This document shows, in pieces, positions 1-11,970 of a stretch of DNA of 64,000 nucleotides. The stretch's first letter is position 1. Every line of letters begins with the position of its first letter. The position numbers and the translations under genes were made by a program. Origin of the DNA: Nematopogon swammerdamellus (Eukaryota > Arthropoda > Insecta > Lepidoptera > Adelidae); the NCBI GenBank assembly GCA_946902875.1, contig OX336351.1:2294001-2358000 (forward strand). Direction: 5' to 3'. Below the pieces are notes generated by a model. That model ran no database searches, had not been told where the DNA came from, and saw only the letters and a list, made by a program, of their open reading frames with translations.

Positions 1-325
1 CCATAACTCCGAGTGAACTAGGTGCCATGTCAGTGCTTCCCTTCGGTCGTGCCGGCTACACTGAATTGGACGGAAAACGCAAACTATTTACATAATCGTT
101 TCGACCGACGTTTCATTCAGTGCGGTGGTACCAACCCGGGCGGGTTGAACCCTACCACCTAGTAAGGTAAGAAGGGAAGGGACCTACAGTTTTACGTGGA
201 ATCCGAACCAGGGGTAGCCTCCAACGGTCGAGCGGTCACCCATCCAAGTACTGACCGCGTCCAGCGTTGCTTAACAATCAATAGCGACAGTCGACTGTCT
301 GCACCACTGAGCTATCGAGGCTGGC
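1..325 (-). mobile_element. SINE family A (tRNA/5S-head SINE), cut by window edge
   Basis: Reverse-strand copy of the commonest repeat in the window. On the - strand it reads from the head (GTCAGCCTCGGTAGCTCAG-like, here near 325) through the 5S-like segment and the central block ACTGTAGGTCCCTTCC to the CACTGACATGGCACCTAG-type tail. The poly-A end lies beyond base 1. Recognised by comparison with the other copies here. Confidence 0.85.
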
Positions 326-340
326 AAAGTGCAGGTGTAC

Positions 341-441
341 TAAAGACTTACATAAGTCGACGTTTCGCCCGCTACGTCACGGGCTTCTTCAGGAACTGCG
401 GGAGTTCCTGGAGCCGACGTCTGGTGTCCGTTGTACCAGAC
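341..441 (+). repeat. Dispersed repeat F with GACGTCTGGT hairpin
   Basis: The stretch contains ACGTCTGGT-gtccgttgt-ACCAGACGT, a 9-bp perfect hairpin, preceded by a segment with CGCCCGCTACGTCACGGGC. The same block recurs inverted near 32540-32690, so it is a dispersed repeat. Class unknown. The stretch from 442 to about 790 has nothing I recognise. Confidence 0.55.
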
Positions 442-789
442 GTCAAACTGCTCTTTTTCGAAGATTGTAGCTGTGGGTAGGTTGCACTGCATTCGGCAGC
501 GCTGTCAGATCGCGATCTATACATCGTACGAAGTCCCGGCTGCACACAACACTCACTTTGTCTTCAGACGCTGGCTTGGCGGAAGATCTTGAAGATGCAG
601 TGCCGGACTTGTACTGTTCTTAAGTATAGCCCGCTTGACTTTCGCCGCCCGCGCAATACACAAATAACATAAGATAAGAGTATTACTAAGTCGCAATGGG
701 AACTTAAAACCTTTACCCAAATGGTATTTAGCATTTAATAGATCGAAAACTCTATCCACACCACAAGTGACTTGCTTGAGTTTTTTCCA

Positions 790-955
790 TTTTTTTTATG
801 TAATCCGGTATGGGTGGCTGAGTCGGAGGGGTCAAAGCACATGCTCCGACCAGCCAATATCACCTCCGAGAAATAAGGTGCCATACCGGAGACTTCCCTG
901 GATTGCTGGCTATACTGGACTAGAGGAGAACACAACCAAGGCTGCTATGCGGCCA
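790..955 (-). mobile_element. SINE family D, 3' part
   Basis: On the + strand it starts with a T-rich run and TGTAATCCGGTATGGGTGG, the reverse complement of the D tail (CCACCCATACCGGATTACAT plus A run). It continues through the block around GCCATACCGGAGACTTCC. The 5' tRNA-like head is missing. Mid-copy bases differ from the other copies, so it is not the youngest. Confidence 0.75.
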
Positions 956-959
956 TAAT

Positions 960-1735
960 CACTCACGAATTTGACGGCTTATACTATACCAAAGCGCAAG
1001 TGTTACTTGAAATATTCTTTAGAGCCTTCGAAAATCTGCCGCCCCCTGAAGTTTGCCGCCCCTAGGCCGCGGCCTATATGGCCTAATCGGAAATCCAGGA
1101 CTGTGAAGATGTGTGCTGTGACAGCATGGAAAATAATACTGGATCGATCATACATAGGCGAGCGGAGTAACCACGCACGGGCGTCAGGCTCACTGACTGC
1201 CTGAGCGCGTGCGAACTGCATCTCGCTCACTCACGAAGGCACTCGATCGCCTTATCTCTTTCTCCTCTTTAAGTGTGTGTAGGTGAATTCGTAGACGAGG
1301 AAAGAAATACTGTGCGACTGCGTGATCGACAGAGATGGAAAATCATCGCATACGCAACGTTCCCCGCTACCTCGCCGTCTTCTTACCCCTTTCGCGACGA
1401 CCCCGCCCCGGTTCGCTTTGTTGACGAAGTTAATGATGGGTCCAGTATTATTTGTCTATGTGTGACAGCACGGACAGCCAAGAAGGTGATCCGTGTACAT
1501 GTTTGTAATGTCTCATTTGTGCACACAATTTATAATGATATTTCACCTTCCACATGAGCTGTTAATGCCTCTTCTATGATTTTAAAACTTTTCGTGGGAC
1601 CGGTTTGTTTCACTCACAGGCTGTAATCGATCGTGGGACCCTATAGTTTGGCGAGATAATCGTGATCCTACGATCTCGTTTGTCAAATTATGTCTTTATA
1701 GACTTGAATTCTCTATGGGCAAATATCCTCGCTGC
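960..1735. other. Unclassified intergenic DNA
   Basis: No exon, RNA gene or named repeat is supported. A GCCGCCCC-rich patch at about 1039-1085 followed by GGCCTATATGGCC looks repeat-like but has no second copy in this window. Open frames here are short and show no family motifs. Confidence 0.4.
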
Positions 1736-1774
1736 CCAAATTTTTTTTTATGTAATCCGGCATGGGTGGTTTTT

Positions 1775-2170
1775 AATTTTTTTTTTTTTATGTAAACTGA
1801 CACAGTTGGCTACATCACCTACAACATCCGTGATGTCAGCCCATAACACCGGGTGAACTAGGTGTCATGTCGGTGATTCCCTTCAATTCATGTCGGCTAC
1901 ACTGAACTGGCAGGAAAACACGAATTATTTACATATCCGTTTCGACCGACGTTTCATTCAGTGCGGTGGTATCAACCCGGGCGGGATGAACCCTACCATC
2001 GAGTAAGATAAGAAGGGAAGGGACCCACATTTTTCCGTGGAATCCGAACCACGGTATATAATAGCCCCACTGCATCTCTCCTCCTCCATCCGAGTACTGA
2101 CCGCGCCCAGGTGTGCTTACGATCACGACCGACAGTCAACCGACCGCACACCTGAGTTACCGAGGCTGAC
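1775..2170 (-). mobile_element. SINE family A copy
   Basis: Near full-length reverse copy. The + strand shows the T-run and TGTAAACTGACACAGTTGG tail first and the head complement CCGAGGCTGAC last (about 2160-2170). The 5S-like portion is shortened and disturbed relative to the 62.4-kb copy. A scrap of a SINE D tail (TGTAATCCGGCATGGGTGG) abuts it at 1750-1770. Confidence 0.85.
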
Positions 2171-2282
2171 TGAATGTTATTGTTACCAAATCACAACTCG
2201 CTCCAGCCCCGAAAAATAATAGGGGCCGCAGTACAGGTGTTAACACAGTTTATCTCATCAAGTCATCCATCACACTATAAAA

Positions 2283-2614
2283 GGGGCCGGTACGTAAAAA
2301 AAATAGCCCCACTGCATCTCTCCCCATGCATGTCGTAAAAGGCGACTAAGGGATAAGGACAAGATGCCGCGCTAAAGGGCGACGGGTTCGCCACCTCTCT
2401 CCTTGGCACGGTACTTCCATCGAATCATGCAGCAGCTGGGTCTTCCTTCGTACCTGACTTGCTGCTTGATCTATTGAATCTTGTTCGAATACTTTGCGTA
2501 ACGTGGTGTTCGGTGTTGTGCTGTAATTTGCCAGAGTTATTGCAGCACAACACCGATTACTCTGCTTACCCCGATTTTCGGGATTCAGCATGTGTGATAT
2601 GTATGTATGTACTA
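2283..2614 (+). mobile_element. SINE family B copy
   Basis: About 330 bp, starting GGGGCCGGTACGT, with the landmark block GTCGTAAAAGGCGACTAAGG and ending in a TATGTATG-type tetranucleotide tail. The copy at 25205-25540 shows this family makes target-site duplications. No polymerase III boxes are clear in it, so SINE is the best label rather than a proven one. Confidence 0.75.
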
Positions 2615-2965
2615 TAAAAGTTGTAGGTGTGTGCGGCAGGTAGGTACCACCTCACACGGCGGCGCCAGCGGCGGCGGGTACACCGAGATTCATACCTAGA
2701 AGAGGCATACACTTGTCGAGAATGTGAAAGCGTAAGAAATAAAAACTAAAAACATGTGACTAAGAAGAAACACAATTAAAAAAACATTTGTTCTAGATAC
2801 CACACTCGATGGGCTTTGAAGTAAACTCCGGAACTACTGAACAGATTTTGAAGCGGTTTGCACTAAATAAAATAGTAGTTCTTAAGGCTGGTAGCTCACT
2901 ATAGGCTATATACCATAACGCTAAATAGCCTTAGGGCTGAGCAGTATTAATGAAAGTATAGTATG

Positions 2966-3264
<299 letters not shown>

Positions 3265-3685
3265 GAAGCGATCGTTTATTATAATATTTACGTTTAAATC
3301 AGATTTGCTATTAAACCGAGTCCACCGCGAGCGAAGGCGCGGGAAAAAAGCTAGTATAAAATAAATTAGTTATAATTTTCAATTAAAACATTTCAATTTA
3401 AAGTTTTAGGATTGGAGAAAACACAGATACCGATACATACAAATTCAATTAAAATTTAAAATTCTTTATTACCAAAAAAACACATAAAGAAACAACAAGG
3501 AAACAAAAATAAAACTAATTAGAATTAAATTAACCTAATGAAGAACTAAAACTAATTAATTGTAAGGTGGAAAAAAGGAGGAAACGATAGAGAAAGGGGT
3601 GGTTCGCAACTGTAAGTAAAATATTGCATCCAATTCAGCCGACTCTCCCACAGTACCCAGTACGCTGAAAGTAAAATCCTCCTTC

Positions 3686-3916
3686 CTTGCCTTTAATAAA
3701 ATCCAACGTCTGCTTACTTTCTGTCTGTATGTCTGTATGTCTGCCTGTCCGTTTATAACTCGAGAACGACTGAACCGATTTTAATAAAAAAAAATTCTAC
3801 GGATAGCTTGATTCTTCCCATCAACTATAGGCCACTTACTATCACGCTAAATGGCTTATGAGGTTAGCAGAGAAGTCAAATATGAGAGCGGGCGGAGCCG
3901 CGGGCACAGCTAGTAT
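3686..3916 (+). mobile_element. Helitron-like non-autonomous element H
   Basis: The copy begins TCCTTCCTTGCC, contains AAAATCCAACGTCTGC, a GTCTGTCTGT-type run and AACTCGAGAACGACTGAACC, and ends GCCGCGGGCACAGCTAG followed by T. A 5' TC, a GC-rich short hairpin near the 3' end, a CTAG terminus and no inverted repeats suggest a Helitron derivative. Five copies occur in this window. Confidence 0.6.
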
Positions 3917-3996
3917 GTAATAAAATAAAAATAATAATAATTAATATACATAACAACCGAGCTTATTTTACTTGAGCAATTTATTAAATATTCAAT

Positions 3997-4226
3997 AACA
4001 AGCTGTGCCCGCGGCTCCGCCCGCTCTCATATTTCACTTCACTGCTAACCTCATAAGCTATTTAGCGTGATAGTAAGGAGCCTATAGTTGATGGGAAGAA
4101 TGAAGCTATCCGTAGAATTTTGTTTTATTAAAATCGGTTCAGTGGTTCTCGAGTTATAGGCGGACAGACAGACACTCAGACAGACAGAAAGCAGACGTTG
4201 GATTTTATAATAGGTAAGGATAAGGA
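3997..4226 (-). mobile_element. Helitron-like element H, inverted neighbour copy
   Basis: Reverse complement of the family at 3686-3916. On the + strand it starts ACAAGCTGTGCCCGCGGCTCC and ends near TAAGGAAGGATTA. With the copy just upstream it forms a head-to-head inverted pair about 80 bp apart. The same arrangement recurs at 62941-63590. Confidence 0.6.
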
Positions 4227-4570
4227 AGGATTATTGCCGTATCAACTGAAATTATTATTTTTAGCTTATGTTACATGCTCGCCGGTTAAAGCTGCGAATT
4301 GTGTGTATGCCGACCAAAATTGACGAACAAAATAAAACGAGAGCTATGTACGGCGATGACATCTCTTGGTATCTGTTTCCAAAGGCGGCAACCAGTCTGA
4401 CCGTTCACACTGACTGTCTGCGGCCGCAGGCTGTTATATAACAGAAAAAGACCTGGTGTCTACCGGATTGTGGTTCGGTGACCTACATACACCTACGACT
4501 AAGAGGCCATTTGTATAGATTGGCCCTTTGCAACATTTAATTATTGGGCGATTTTCTTTATTTTGGCGTG
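4227..4570. other. Unclassified intergenic DNA
   Basis: Mixed-composition DNA between two repeats. I see no coding motif, RNA fold or repeat match to the rest of the window. Confidence 0.35.
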
Positions 4571-4574
4571 AATT

Positions 4575-4855
4575 CGTCAGCCTCGGTAGTTCAGTGGTGC
4601 GGTCGGTCAACTGTTGTTAAGCACACCTGGGCGCGGTCAGTTCTTGGATGGGTGGGTACCACTGTACTCAATGAAACGTCGGTCGAAACCGAGGTCGAAA
4701 CGGCTATGTAAATAGTTAGTGTTTTCCGTCCAGTTCAGTGTAGCCGACATGAAAGCACTGACATGACACCTAGTACACCCGGTGTTATGGGCTGACATCA
4801 CGACGGATGTTGTAGGTGAGGTAGCCAACCGTGTCAGTTTCCATAAAAAAAAACT
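4575..4855 (+). mobile_element. SINE family A copy, internally deleted
   Basis: Starts GTCAGCCTCGGTAGTTCAG, keeps the 5S-like TTGGATGGGTG block, then jumps directly to TACCACTGTACTCAATG, so the B box and the central ACTGTAGGTCCC block are missing. It ends with GTTTCCATAAAAAAAAA. Confidence 0.85.
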
Positions 4856-5040
4856 ATAATATTATATTCGATTCTATTCTATTCTGTGTGCGTGAGTGAG
4901 TAGTTGACTTTTATTATTCCCTCGTGCATGCCTAAGTAACTCCAAAACGGCTCAATGGATTTTGATGAGTGAGGTTACCAACGATCTGTAATAGGTAGTA
5001 CAAAATATATAGCTAGTAAGATACACTTTACGAAAGGTAA

Positions 5041-5440
5041 AAACCGCCCAAGTGCGCATCGGACTCGCGCACTGAGGGTTCCGTATCGCCATGTCATGGT
5101 CAGCGCCATCTCATGCACGCCATCTATGGCGTGCATTATAAAATGCTTCATATTAGTTAAAAGTCATAATTACTTAAAATGCTTCATACTGTTGGTTGAT
5201 AGCGCGCATACACTTTTTAGTTTATTCTATGGGGCCCCTGTAAATTTTTTACTTATTTTTTTTTTTATTATTTGTTGTTATATCCGCCATAGTAACGCAT
5301 ATTCTGTGAAAATTTCAACTGGCTACCTATTACGGTTCAAGAGATACAGCCCTCGGACAGACAGACGGACGAACGGACAGAGCGACAGACGGCGTAGGCT
5401 TAGTAATAAATAGGGTCCCGTACCGGATACGGAACCCTAA
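5041..5440 (+). repeat. Dispersed repeat E (about 400 bp)
   Basis: Landmarks in order: CCAAGTGCGCATCGGACTCG, GGTTCCGTATCGCCATG, TTTGTTGTTATATCCGCC, GGTTCAAGAGATACAGCCC, an ACGGACAGA-rich segment and TACGGAACCCTAA. The outer GGTTCCGTA/TACGGAACC pair is inverted. It recurs at 11.6, 26.0, 35.0, 57.1 and 61.2 kb. Transposon class is not determined. Confidence 0.75.
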
Positions 5441-5767
5441 AAATCACGAGAAATATCAGTGAAAAATGCATTTAAATCGGTTCCGTCGTCTTCGAGTTTA
5501 CACGTGACAGACAGACAGACAGGCGTTTCGCTTTATAGTAGCGAGTAGATAGCTTTAGCGTTCATATGGTAACTGTGTCGTCCACTACTCTTGAACTTGT
5601 GACTGTTTATTTCTTTCTTTATAATCCGGTTCGATTTCACCAACGAAGAAGAGCCGACAAGAAAGTTAGAATAGATTTAGGTAACCTTTATTTAACATTT
5701 AATAGAGTTTTTGACGTGCAATCACGTGTTATTCACATGGTACAAGGTGGGATGCATGTAAACTAAA

Positions 5768-5868
5768 ATATGACTGACATGGCACCTAGTTCACCCGGTG
5801 ATATGGGCTGACATCGCGCATGTAGTAGGTGAAGTAGCCAACCGTGTCAATTACCATAAAAAAATATG
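5768..5868 (+). mobile_element. SINE family A 3' fragment
   Basis: Only the tail remains: CTGACATGGCACCTAGTTCA to CAATTACCATAAAAAAA. A clean 5' truncation, as expected of incomplete target-primed reverse transcription. Confidence 0.75.
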
Positions 5869-6240
5869 ACATCACCGACAGGAAACATGTACCGGGAAAA
5901 TGGTCAATGCTTAGTTTCTAAATAGCGCGATAGCGCACATACAAAACACATAATATTATCACCAAAATGAGGAAGTTGGCGTTGGTTGGAAAAATGCAAA
6001 TCGAACATTAAAAAAAATAATTCTAATTAAAAATAAAGCGAGTACGTGCTTAGTACTAATATATAAACATAAAATATTATTAAAAACATCAAGTCAACTT
6101 CTAGTGTCCGATGCCAAATACGACTTTGGTGACGACAGCATAAGGTTCATAATGGAACCGTGCAAGTTGACTGTTCGCAAAAATTATGCGACATCATGAA
6201 GGTGCAATACCTAGATAGAAAATTTGGAGATAATACGTAA

Positions 6241-6325
6241 CGGCCCGGTTGTGTAGTTGGTTATCGCGTTGGCGGCTCAAGCCAGAGACCCAGGTTCCAA
6301 TCCTGGTCGGGATAAACGTAAAGCA
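6241..6325 (+). other. tRNA-derived sequence, probably a SINE head
   Basis: The sequence folds roughly as a tRNA: anticodon stem TTGGC/GCCAG around a 7-nt loop GGCTCAA, T stem CCAGG/CCTGG around TTCCAAT, and a GTGTAGTTGGTTA D-arm. The acceptor stem is imperfect (about 5 of 7 pairs counting wobble) and U33 is missing. This is a decayed tRNA gene or tRNA-derived SINE rather than a working tRNA. Confidence 0.5.
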
Positions 6326-7480
6326 CTCGGCGAACTAACATGTTCCACCGAGTTGCGGTTCACGATCATCAAGTCTCTTAGTCGAGCGCGAGAGGCCGCA
6401 GTGATTATTTACTCTGTGGCGAGAGGCCGCAGCGCGCAGTCGTCGCCTGCCTGCTGCGATCGCGCCTCGCCTACTCTAAACTAATACATTTACACATGTT
6501 CGTCGATTCGAAGGTGCGATGGCGAATCTGGAGATGAAGTGTTAGAATAAAAAGACAATATGCACACCGACGCGCGAGTGCGATCGTTCTCCTTACCCCT
6601 TGCCTCTCTCCCGCACGCTCCCCACACCGGCCGCAAGACCGTCTCGCACACGCTTCCCGCTCAGCGCGCGCTCCCCTCTACCGCTCGACTCTGCGCTCCG
6701 CCTCCCCGCTACCTTACCCCAAACCTCAGCCGCTCGAACACCGCTTGTCTGTATATTTGTTCGGAGCGAGAACTCTATATAATATTTCCTCAAAGGGTCG
6801 GGATTTATTGTTTCCAATGTTTTTCGATTTGCATTTTTGTAATTAAAAATATATATCTTGGCATTTACAGCCAATGATAGCGCACAAATATGTCGACATA
6901 CTCTGACTTCGTGTTATTTTACGGCGGCAACAGGCGCTACGCGTGATTCCCACTGATTCAGATTCAGATTCAGATATTAATTTCGCCATAAAGAACACAC
7001 AACAATAACAATATTACATTGAGACATATGCATATTCAGTATGGTTCGTCATAGTTTTTGTTATATCCCGTTCAGCAGTGCCATCTCTATGGAAGAATCG
7101 GGCAAGAAACCTTACAGAGCTTTTTTTAAAAAAATGCTTAAATATAACTTACATGCAAATTTATTTTAACTATAAAATACTATATCTAATAAAAAATAAA
7201 AATAATAAGTGTCTAGTGTCACATCTAGCCATTATTGTTCTTATCTGTGCTACTATAGACTTAAGTCTAGACATTTTCGATGTTAGAAATTTTCCAACTT
7301 GAATATACGAACAGACAATGCAATAATATGTCTGGCCAAGATCCTATAATGGCTCAATGCTCCTGAGTCCTGAGGGAATCGACTTTTATAGCTTTCGGAT
7401 ATACTTACTTTCTCCGGCTCCGCTCGCAGCTTGTTCGGTTTCCTTAGAAGTCAGATATGTGCGCAGTTTTGGCGCACATA
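6326..7480. other. Unclassified intergenic DNA with GC-rich patch
   Basis: 6560-6770 is unusually GC- and pyrimidine-rich (CCCGCACGCTCCCCACACC-like) in an AT-rich background and might be a CpG-rich TE 5' end or an old promoter. No reading frame in it carries a recognisable domain. 6780-7480 is AT-rich and featureless. Confidence 0.35.
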
Positions 7481-7489
7481 CTTCAAATC

Positions 7490-8048
7490 AAATAAAATCA
7501 AAATATACTTTATTGTACACCATAAAAAGGAACACAACAGGCGAGTTTAATGCAAAGTAGCATTCTTTACAAACTAACCTTTGGGATGTGGACAAGCTGA
7601 TAGGGCGGACAATGCAGTGCAAGAGAGAAGCTTGAAAAATAAAACTATTAAATAAATGGACACAAACAATAGGTACATAGATACATACATAAAATAAATA
7701 CTATAAGGTACGTACATATTATATTTATGCATAAACTACATATACATATGTAAACATATATTTTATAATATAAAACCATCTGAATAAAAGTTACAAGAAC
7801 GTAATTAAGGGAAATTTATATTACTCGTCGCCGTCAGAATCAGATAGAAACAGTTTGCGAATACGTTCTCTAAACATGTGGATAGTAGTGCAGCGCCGTA
7901 CCTGTTCAGGCAAATGATTCCACATGCGAGCCGCATTGACTGTGAATGAGTCCGTGTAAAACGAACTAGAGTGAGTTGGTATTGCTAGAAGTAGATTGTC
8001 AGATGATCTCAGAGAGAGATACTTGACTTTTGTATGCGGTATTTTTAA
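7490..8048 (-). pseudogene. LINE 3' fragment (RT C-terminal region)
   Basis: On the - strand, about 8045 to 7825 encodes a segment with NAARMWNHLPEQVRR and a terminal IRKLFLSDSDGDE followed by a stop. This is the C-terminal end typical of CR1/jockey-group LINE polyproteins (the LWN-LP block). A 3'UTR follows with CAAAGGTTAGTTTGTAAAG-type sequence, also seen at 30965-31080 and 59060-59170. The upstream part of the ORF is absent. Confidence 0.7.
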
Positions 8049-8194
8049 AATGACTTATTTTTACCTTCATTTTAATTTGATTAATGTATTATTAATTTTA
8101 ATATATAATATTTCAATTAATTATTTACGTATTAATTATCAATAATTAATGAGTATTTACGTATCAATTAATTATTTGTTACATAAATGCTGGA

Positions 8195-8345
8195 TGTAAG
8201 ATGGCCGCATAGCCGCCTCGGTTGTGTTCTCCTCTAGTCCAGTATAGTCATCAATCCAGGAAAGTCTCCGGTATGGCACCTACCTTCTCGGACGTGACAT
8301 TGGCTGATCAGAGCATGTACTTTGGCCCCTCTGACTCAGGTACCA
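8195..8345 (+). mobile_element. SINE family D fragment
   Basis: Matches the D segment from GATGTAAGATGGCCGCATAG to GGCCCCTCTGACTCAG, then stops before the poly-A tail. The following 8350-8900 is unclassified and includes a GC-rich patch at 8390-8420. Confidence 0.75.
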
Positions 8346-8905
8346 GACCCCAGGCACTCTATGTACTTGTGCGCGCTAACTACCTACCGCCCGGCGGGCC
8401 GCCGGCGCGGCGCCGGCGGTGTAATTCAGTGGAAATTCGTCAGCCGCGCGGAGCGTACCTACACGCTCGCCCACGCAACTGCGCGCAGCTGCAAAGCAAT
8501 AATCACTTTACACTCGATCGTTTAGGTACATTTTCGCACGCAGCGATTGGCGACGTGAAACAGTAGGCTATTAAAGCCGAAGGTATGGAACTTTTTCTAT
8601 GGAGTGATTTATCTTTTACGAAGTAACTATTATGTAATCTGTGATATAGGTTCCTTACTAGGTGATAGGCACAAATTATACGCGACTGTTTTGGTGCTAC
8701 CTTACTGGACATAAAAAAACGCATGCCGGAGAACTACAGAGTGGCCACTCGCTAGTCCCTACCTTGGTTGACAGTTGTCACCCGGGTATATCCGGTGAAG
8801 CCATCGCAAGCTGAGTTCAACACGTTCTATGCTCCTGCTAGGACATAATATAGAGCGTTTAATGATTACTTTTAAAAATGTTACATTTTTTACTTTTATT
8901 TATGT

Positions 8906-10374
8906 ACTAGCTGAGCCCGCGGCTCCGCTCGCGTGAAATTCGTATTCCAAAGAAGAATGTAAGTAACTAAGGGCGAGGCCGAAGGCCGAGCTGCGTTCAG
9001 GTAATCGATAAACCTTCTTAAAGAAAGTAACTAACTAAGGGCGAGGCCCAAGGCCGAGCTGCTTTCAGGTAAACGATAAACCTTTCTCAAATAAAGGAAG
9101 TAAGTAAGGGCGAGGCCGAAGGCCGAGCTGCGTTCAGGAAGACGACAAACCTTCTGGAAGAAAGGAAGGAACTAAGTGCGAGGCCGAAGGCCGAGCTGCG
9201 TTCAGGTAAACCAAAAACCCTCTTCCGCCTTCGGGCCTCGCCCTTAAAGACTTCCTTTCTTCGATAGAATATAATATCGTTTACTCAATCTATTTATTTC
9301 ATATAAATAAAAAAGTAATATTAATAACTAAAGAATTAAACCTACCTAACAAACATTAAAATAACTATCAAAACGGGCATTTTCAAATGTTCTTAGAGCA
9401 CTTGCGGCATTACCCCGCTGGATGGCAAGGCTTACCCTTTGAATGAAGTACATAAGCCCTTGATGACGGGACACCAGTTGCGTCAACCAGCTCAAGCCTC
9501 TTTTGGCTTCACTGCTCCACGGACCGAGGGTTTCAACCGCAAACTCAACAAATTCGAAATCTTGAATTATATTTCTATATTTGCTGCGTTGGAGGCTCTC
9601 CGCCCCAGCCTCGGCCGCGCCAGCCGCTCTTGAAGTAGTCCTAACGTGACTTGGAGCCAATGTGAGAACAAAAGTGGCGTCCCACATCAAAGAACTACCC
9701 TTAGTCGATGGCACTAAGGTCTCTAGCATCGGGCCTCTTGCCATCCAGCCGGGAATAACCGCGAGGTTCTAGGATGCACGGTATATTTGCCGTTAGAAGC
9801 GTGGACTTTATAATAAAATTTAAATTAAATTAACTCAATCTTAATATTAATTAACTTTATTCGAGATGGTTTAGCTTCTTCCTGAACGCAGCTCGGCCTT
9901 CGGCCTCGCCTTAGTTGCTTACTTTCTTCAAGATGGTTTAGCTTCTTCCTGAACGCAGCTCGGCCTTCGGCCTCGTCCTTAGTTACTTGCTTTCTTCGAG
10001 ATGGTTTTTCAATTATCCGAACGTAGCTCGGCCTTCGGCCTCGCCTTAGTTACTTACTTTCTTCAAGATGGTTTAGCTTCTTCCTGAACGCAGCTCGGCC
10101 TGCGGCCTCGCCCATAGTTACTTACTTAATTCGAGAAGGTTTATGGTCTTCCATAATAGAGCTCGGCCTTCGGCCTCGCCCTTAGTTACTTATTTTCTTA
10201 AGAATGTTTTTCTTCTTCCTGAAATCAGCTCCGCCTTTCGCCTCGCCCTTAGTTACTTTCATCGAGAAAGAATATCGTTTACGTGAGCGCAGATCCGCCT
10301 TCGGGCCCGCCTTTAGTTACTTACTTTCTTTTTTTTAAATACGAATTTCACGCGAGCGAAGCCGCGGGCAACAG
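8906..10374. mobile_element. Foldback-type TIR element with tandem-repeat arms
   Basis: The left end ACTAGCTGAGCCCGCGGCTC...GTGAAATTCGTATTC and the right end GAATTTCACGCGAGCGAAGCC...GGGCAACAG are inverted repeats. Inside the left end are about four direct copies of a roughly 70-bp unit with GGGCGAGGCCGAAGGCCGAG (8959-9225). Inside the right end are about seven inverted copies with CAGCTCGGCCTTCGGCCTCG (9880-10320). Long inverted arms made of short direct repeats around a unique core is the architecture of foldback elements. The core (about 9300-9840) holds a coding remnant. Confidence 0.7.
9346..9744 (-). pseudogene. Captured coding fragment in foldback element
   Basis: A 132-aa open frame on the - strand. 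The part FVEFAVETLGPWSSEAKRG and the later FIQRVSLAIQRGNAASALRTF resemble a conserved C-terminal block I know from uncharacterised retroelement-type proteins of animals; I cannot name the family firmly. The frame sits in the unique core between the foldback arms, so it was probably captured by the element. It stops near 9346 after a tail of unrelated residues. The start at 9744 is arbitrary because the upstream part is missing. Confidence 0.5.
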
Positions 10375-10834
10375 ATATATAAATTTTATTGCACCAATGA
10401 CAGCGACATAACTTCGACTTTCAATTATTATTTTTATTTATCAAACAATTTGTCATCGGCCAGCTCACGTCGAGATGACAGTTCTCCGTTGTCAACATGA
10501 CATTTAAAATTGTTTTTACCTTTACTTTGGACTACGTGATTTTAAACGCGCAATAATGTTTATAATTGTAAATTTTTTTTTATTTTTGTAAATTTTTTTT
10601 ACGTATTATGTTAACCCGGCATATAAACTGCCACTATACAAAGTTTCGTCTAATTCCGTTCAGTGGTTTTTGCGTGATGCGCGTACAGACAAACAAACAA
10701 ACAAACAAAAATTTTAAAAACTGTTCTAACATGTTCAGTATCTCATTTTAAGCCACCCTGGTTAGTTTTTTTCCGAATACATTCAATGTACAGACTTTCT
10801 TACCTCTACGATTTTATTATATGTATAGATTACT

Positions 10835-10950
10835 AACTTTTGCCCGCGGCTTCGCTTCGCGTGACTTTTTGCTCACAGCTCAGGCCGCCGATGACGTAGC
10901 GTTATGATTTATACCATAGAACCATCTTGAGAAGCGACAGAATGTAACAG
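10835..10950 (+). repeat. Helitron-like end repeat (GCCCGCGGCTTCG)
   Basis: TTTGCCCGCGGCTTCGCTTC followed by GTGACTTTTTGCTCACAGCTC. The reverse complement of this segment is at about 20700-20825, inside P450 intron 5. Related ends occur at 23775 and 33195. Confidence 0.55.
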
Positions 10951-11005
10951 CACACATATATAAATAAATGATAAAGTAAATGGTATGCGGCTAAAATATA
11001 TTCGG

Positions 11006-11391
11006 TTTTTTTTTATAGAAACTGACACGGTTGGCTACATCACCTACAACGTCCGTGATGTCAGCCCATAACATCGGGCGAACTAGGTGCCATGTCAGTG
11101 CTTCCCCCTTTGATCGTGCCGGCTACACTGAACTGGTCGGAAAACACAAACTATTTACATAGCCGTTTAGACCGACGTTTCATTCAGTGCGGTGGTACCA
11201 ACCCGGGCGGGTTAAACCCTACCACCAAGTAAGATTAGGAGGGAAGGGGCCTACAGTTTTACGAGGAATCCGAACCTCGGTCAGCCTTCAACGGTCAGCG
11301 GTCACCCATCCAAGTACTGACCGCACCCAGCGTTGCTTAACATTCAATAGCGACAGTTGACTGTCTGCACCACTGAGCTATCGAGGCTGAC
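11006..11391 (-). mobile_element. SINE family A copy, full length
   Basis: Full-length reverse copy from the T-run and ATAGAAACTGACACGGTTGG to the head complement GAGCTATCGAGGCTGAC. It belongs to the subfamily with CACGATCAAAGGGGGAAGC in the tail, shared with 28920-29314 and 45555-45828. Confidence 0.85.
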
Positions 11392-11625
11392 AAAACGCTT
11401 ACGGACATACAGGCGTTGCCCTTTATAATAGTAATACAATAAAGAAACCAAAATGCGACTGTCGCGCCGCGCGGCGCCAGACTGGAGGGGTTGTCCACCC
11501 TGCTGTAATGTTTTCGCAGACAGTGTAAAATCATATCATAACGCTACCATACGAATGGCAGCGGAAACATTAAAATATTTTATGCTATGAGGAAATGCAA
11601 TTGAATGCATTATTAAAAAAAAAAC

Positions 11626-11970
11626 GGCCAAGTGCGAGTCGAACTCGCGCACTGAGGGTTCCGTATCGCCATGCCATGGTCAGCTCCACTGACGCCATCT
11701 ATGTATTAGTTAGAATGCTTCATACTCTTTTCGGTAGATGGTGCGCATACACTTTTTAGTTTCTTGTATCACTATAGTAAATGTGATTTTTTTACTTTTT
11801 CTTATTTTTCTTATTTGTTGTTACATCGGCCATATTAACACATATTATGTGAAAATTTCAACGGACTACCTATTACGGTTCAAGAAATACAGCCCTCGGA
11901 CAGACGGACGGACAGACAGACGGCGGAGGCTTAGTAATACGGTCCCGTACGACGGATACGGAACCCTAAC
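11626..11970 (+). repeat. Dispersed repeat E copy
   Basis: GGCCAAGTGCGAGTCGAACT through GGTTCAAGAAATACAGCCC to GGATACGGAACCCTAAC. Same order of blocks as the 5-kb copy, shorter by internal deletions. Confidence 0.75.

Noticed and set aside
6241..6325. Functional tRNA gene
   Set aside because: T33 is missing and the acceptor stem has mismatches; better read as a tRNA-derived SINE head or relic.
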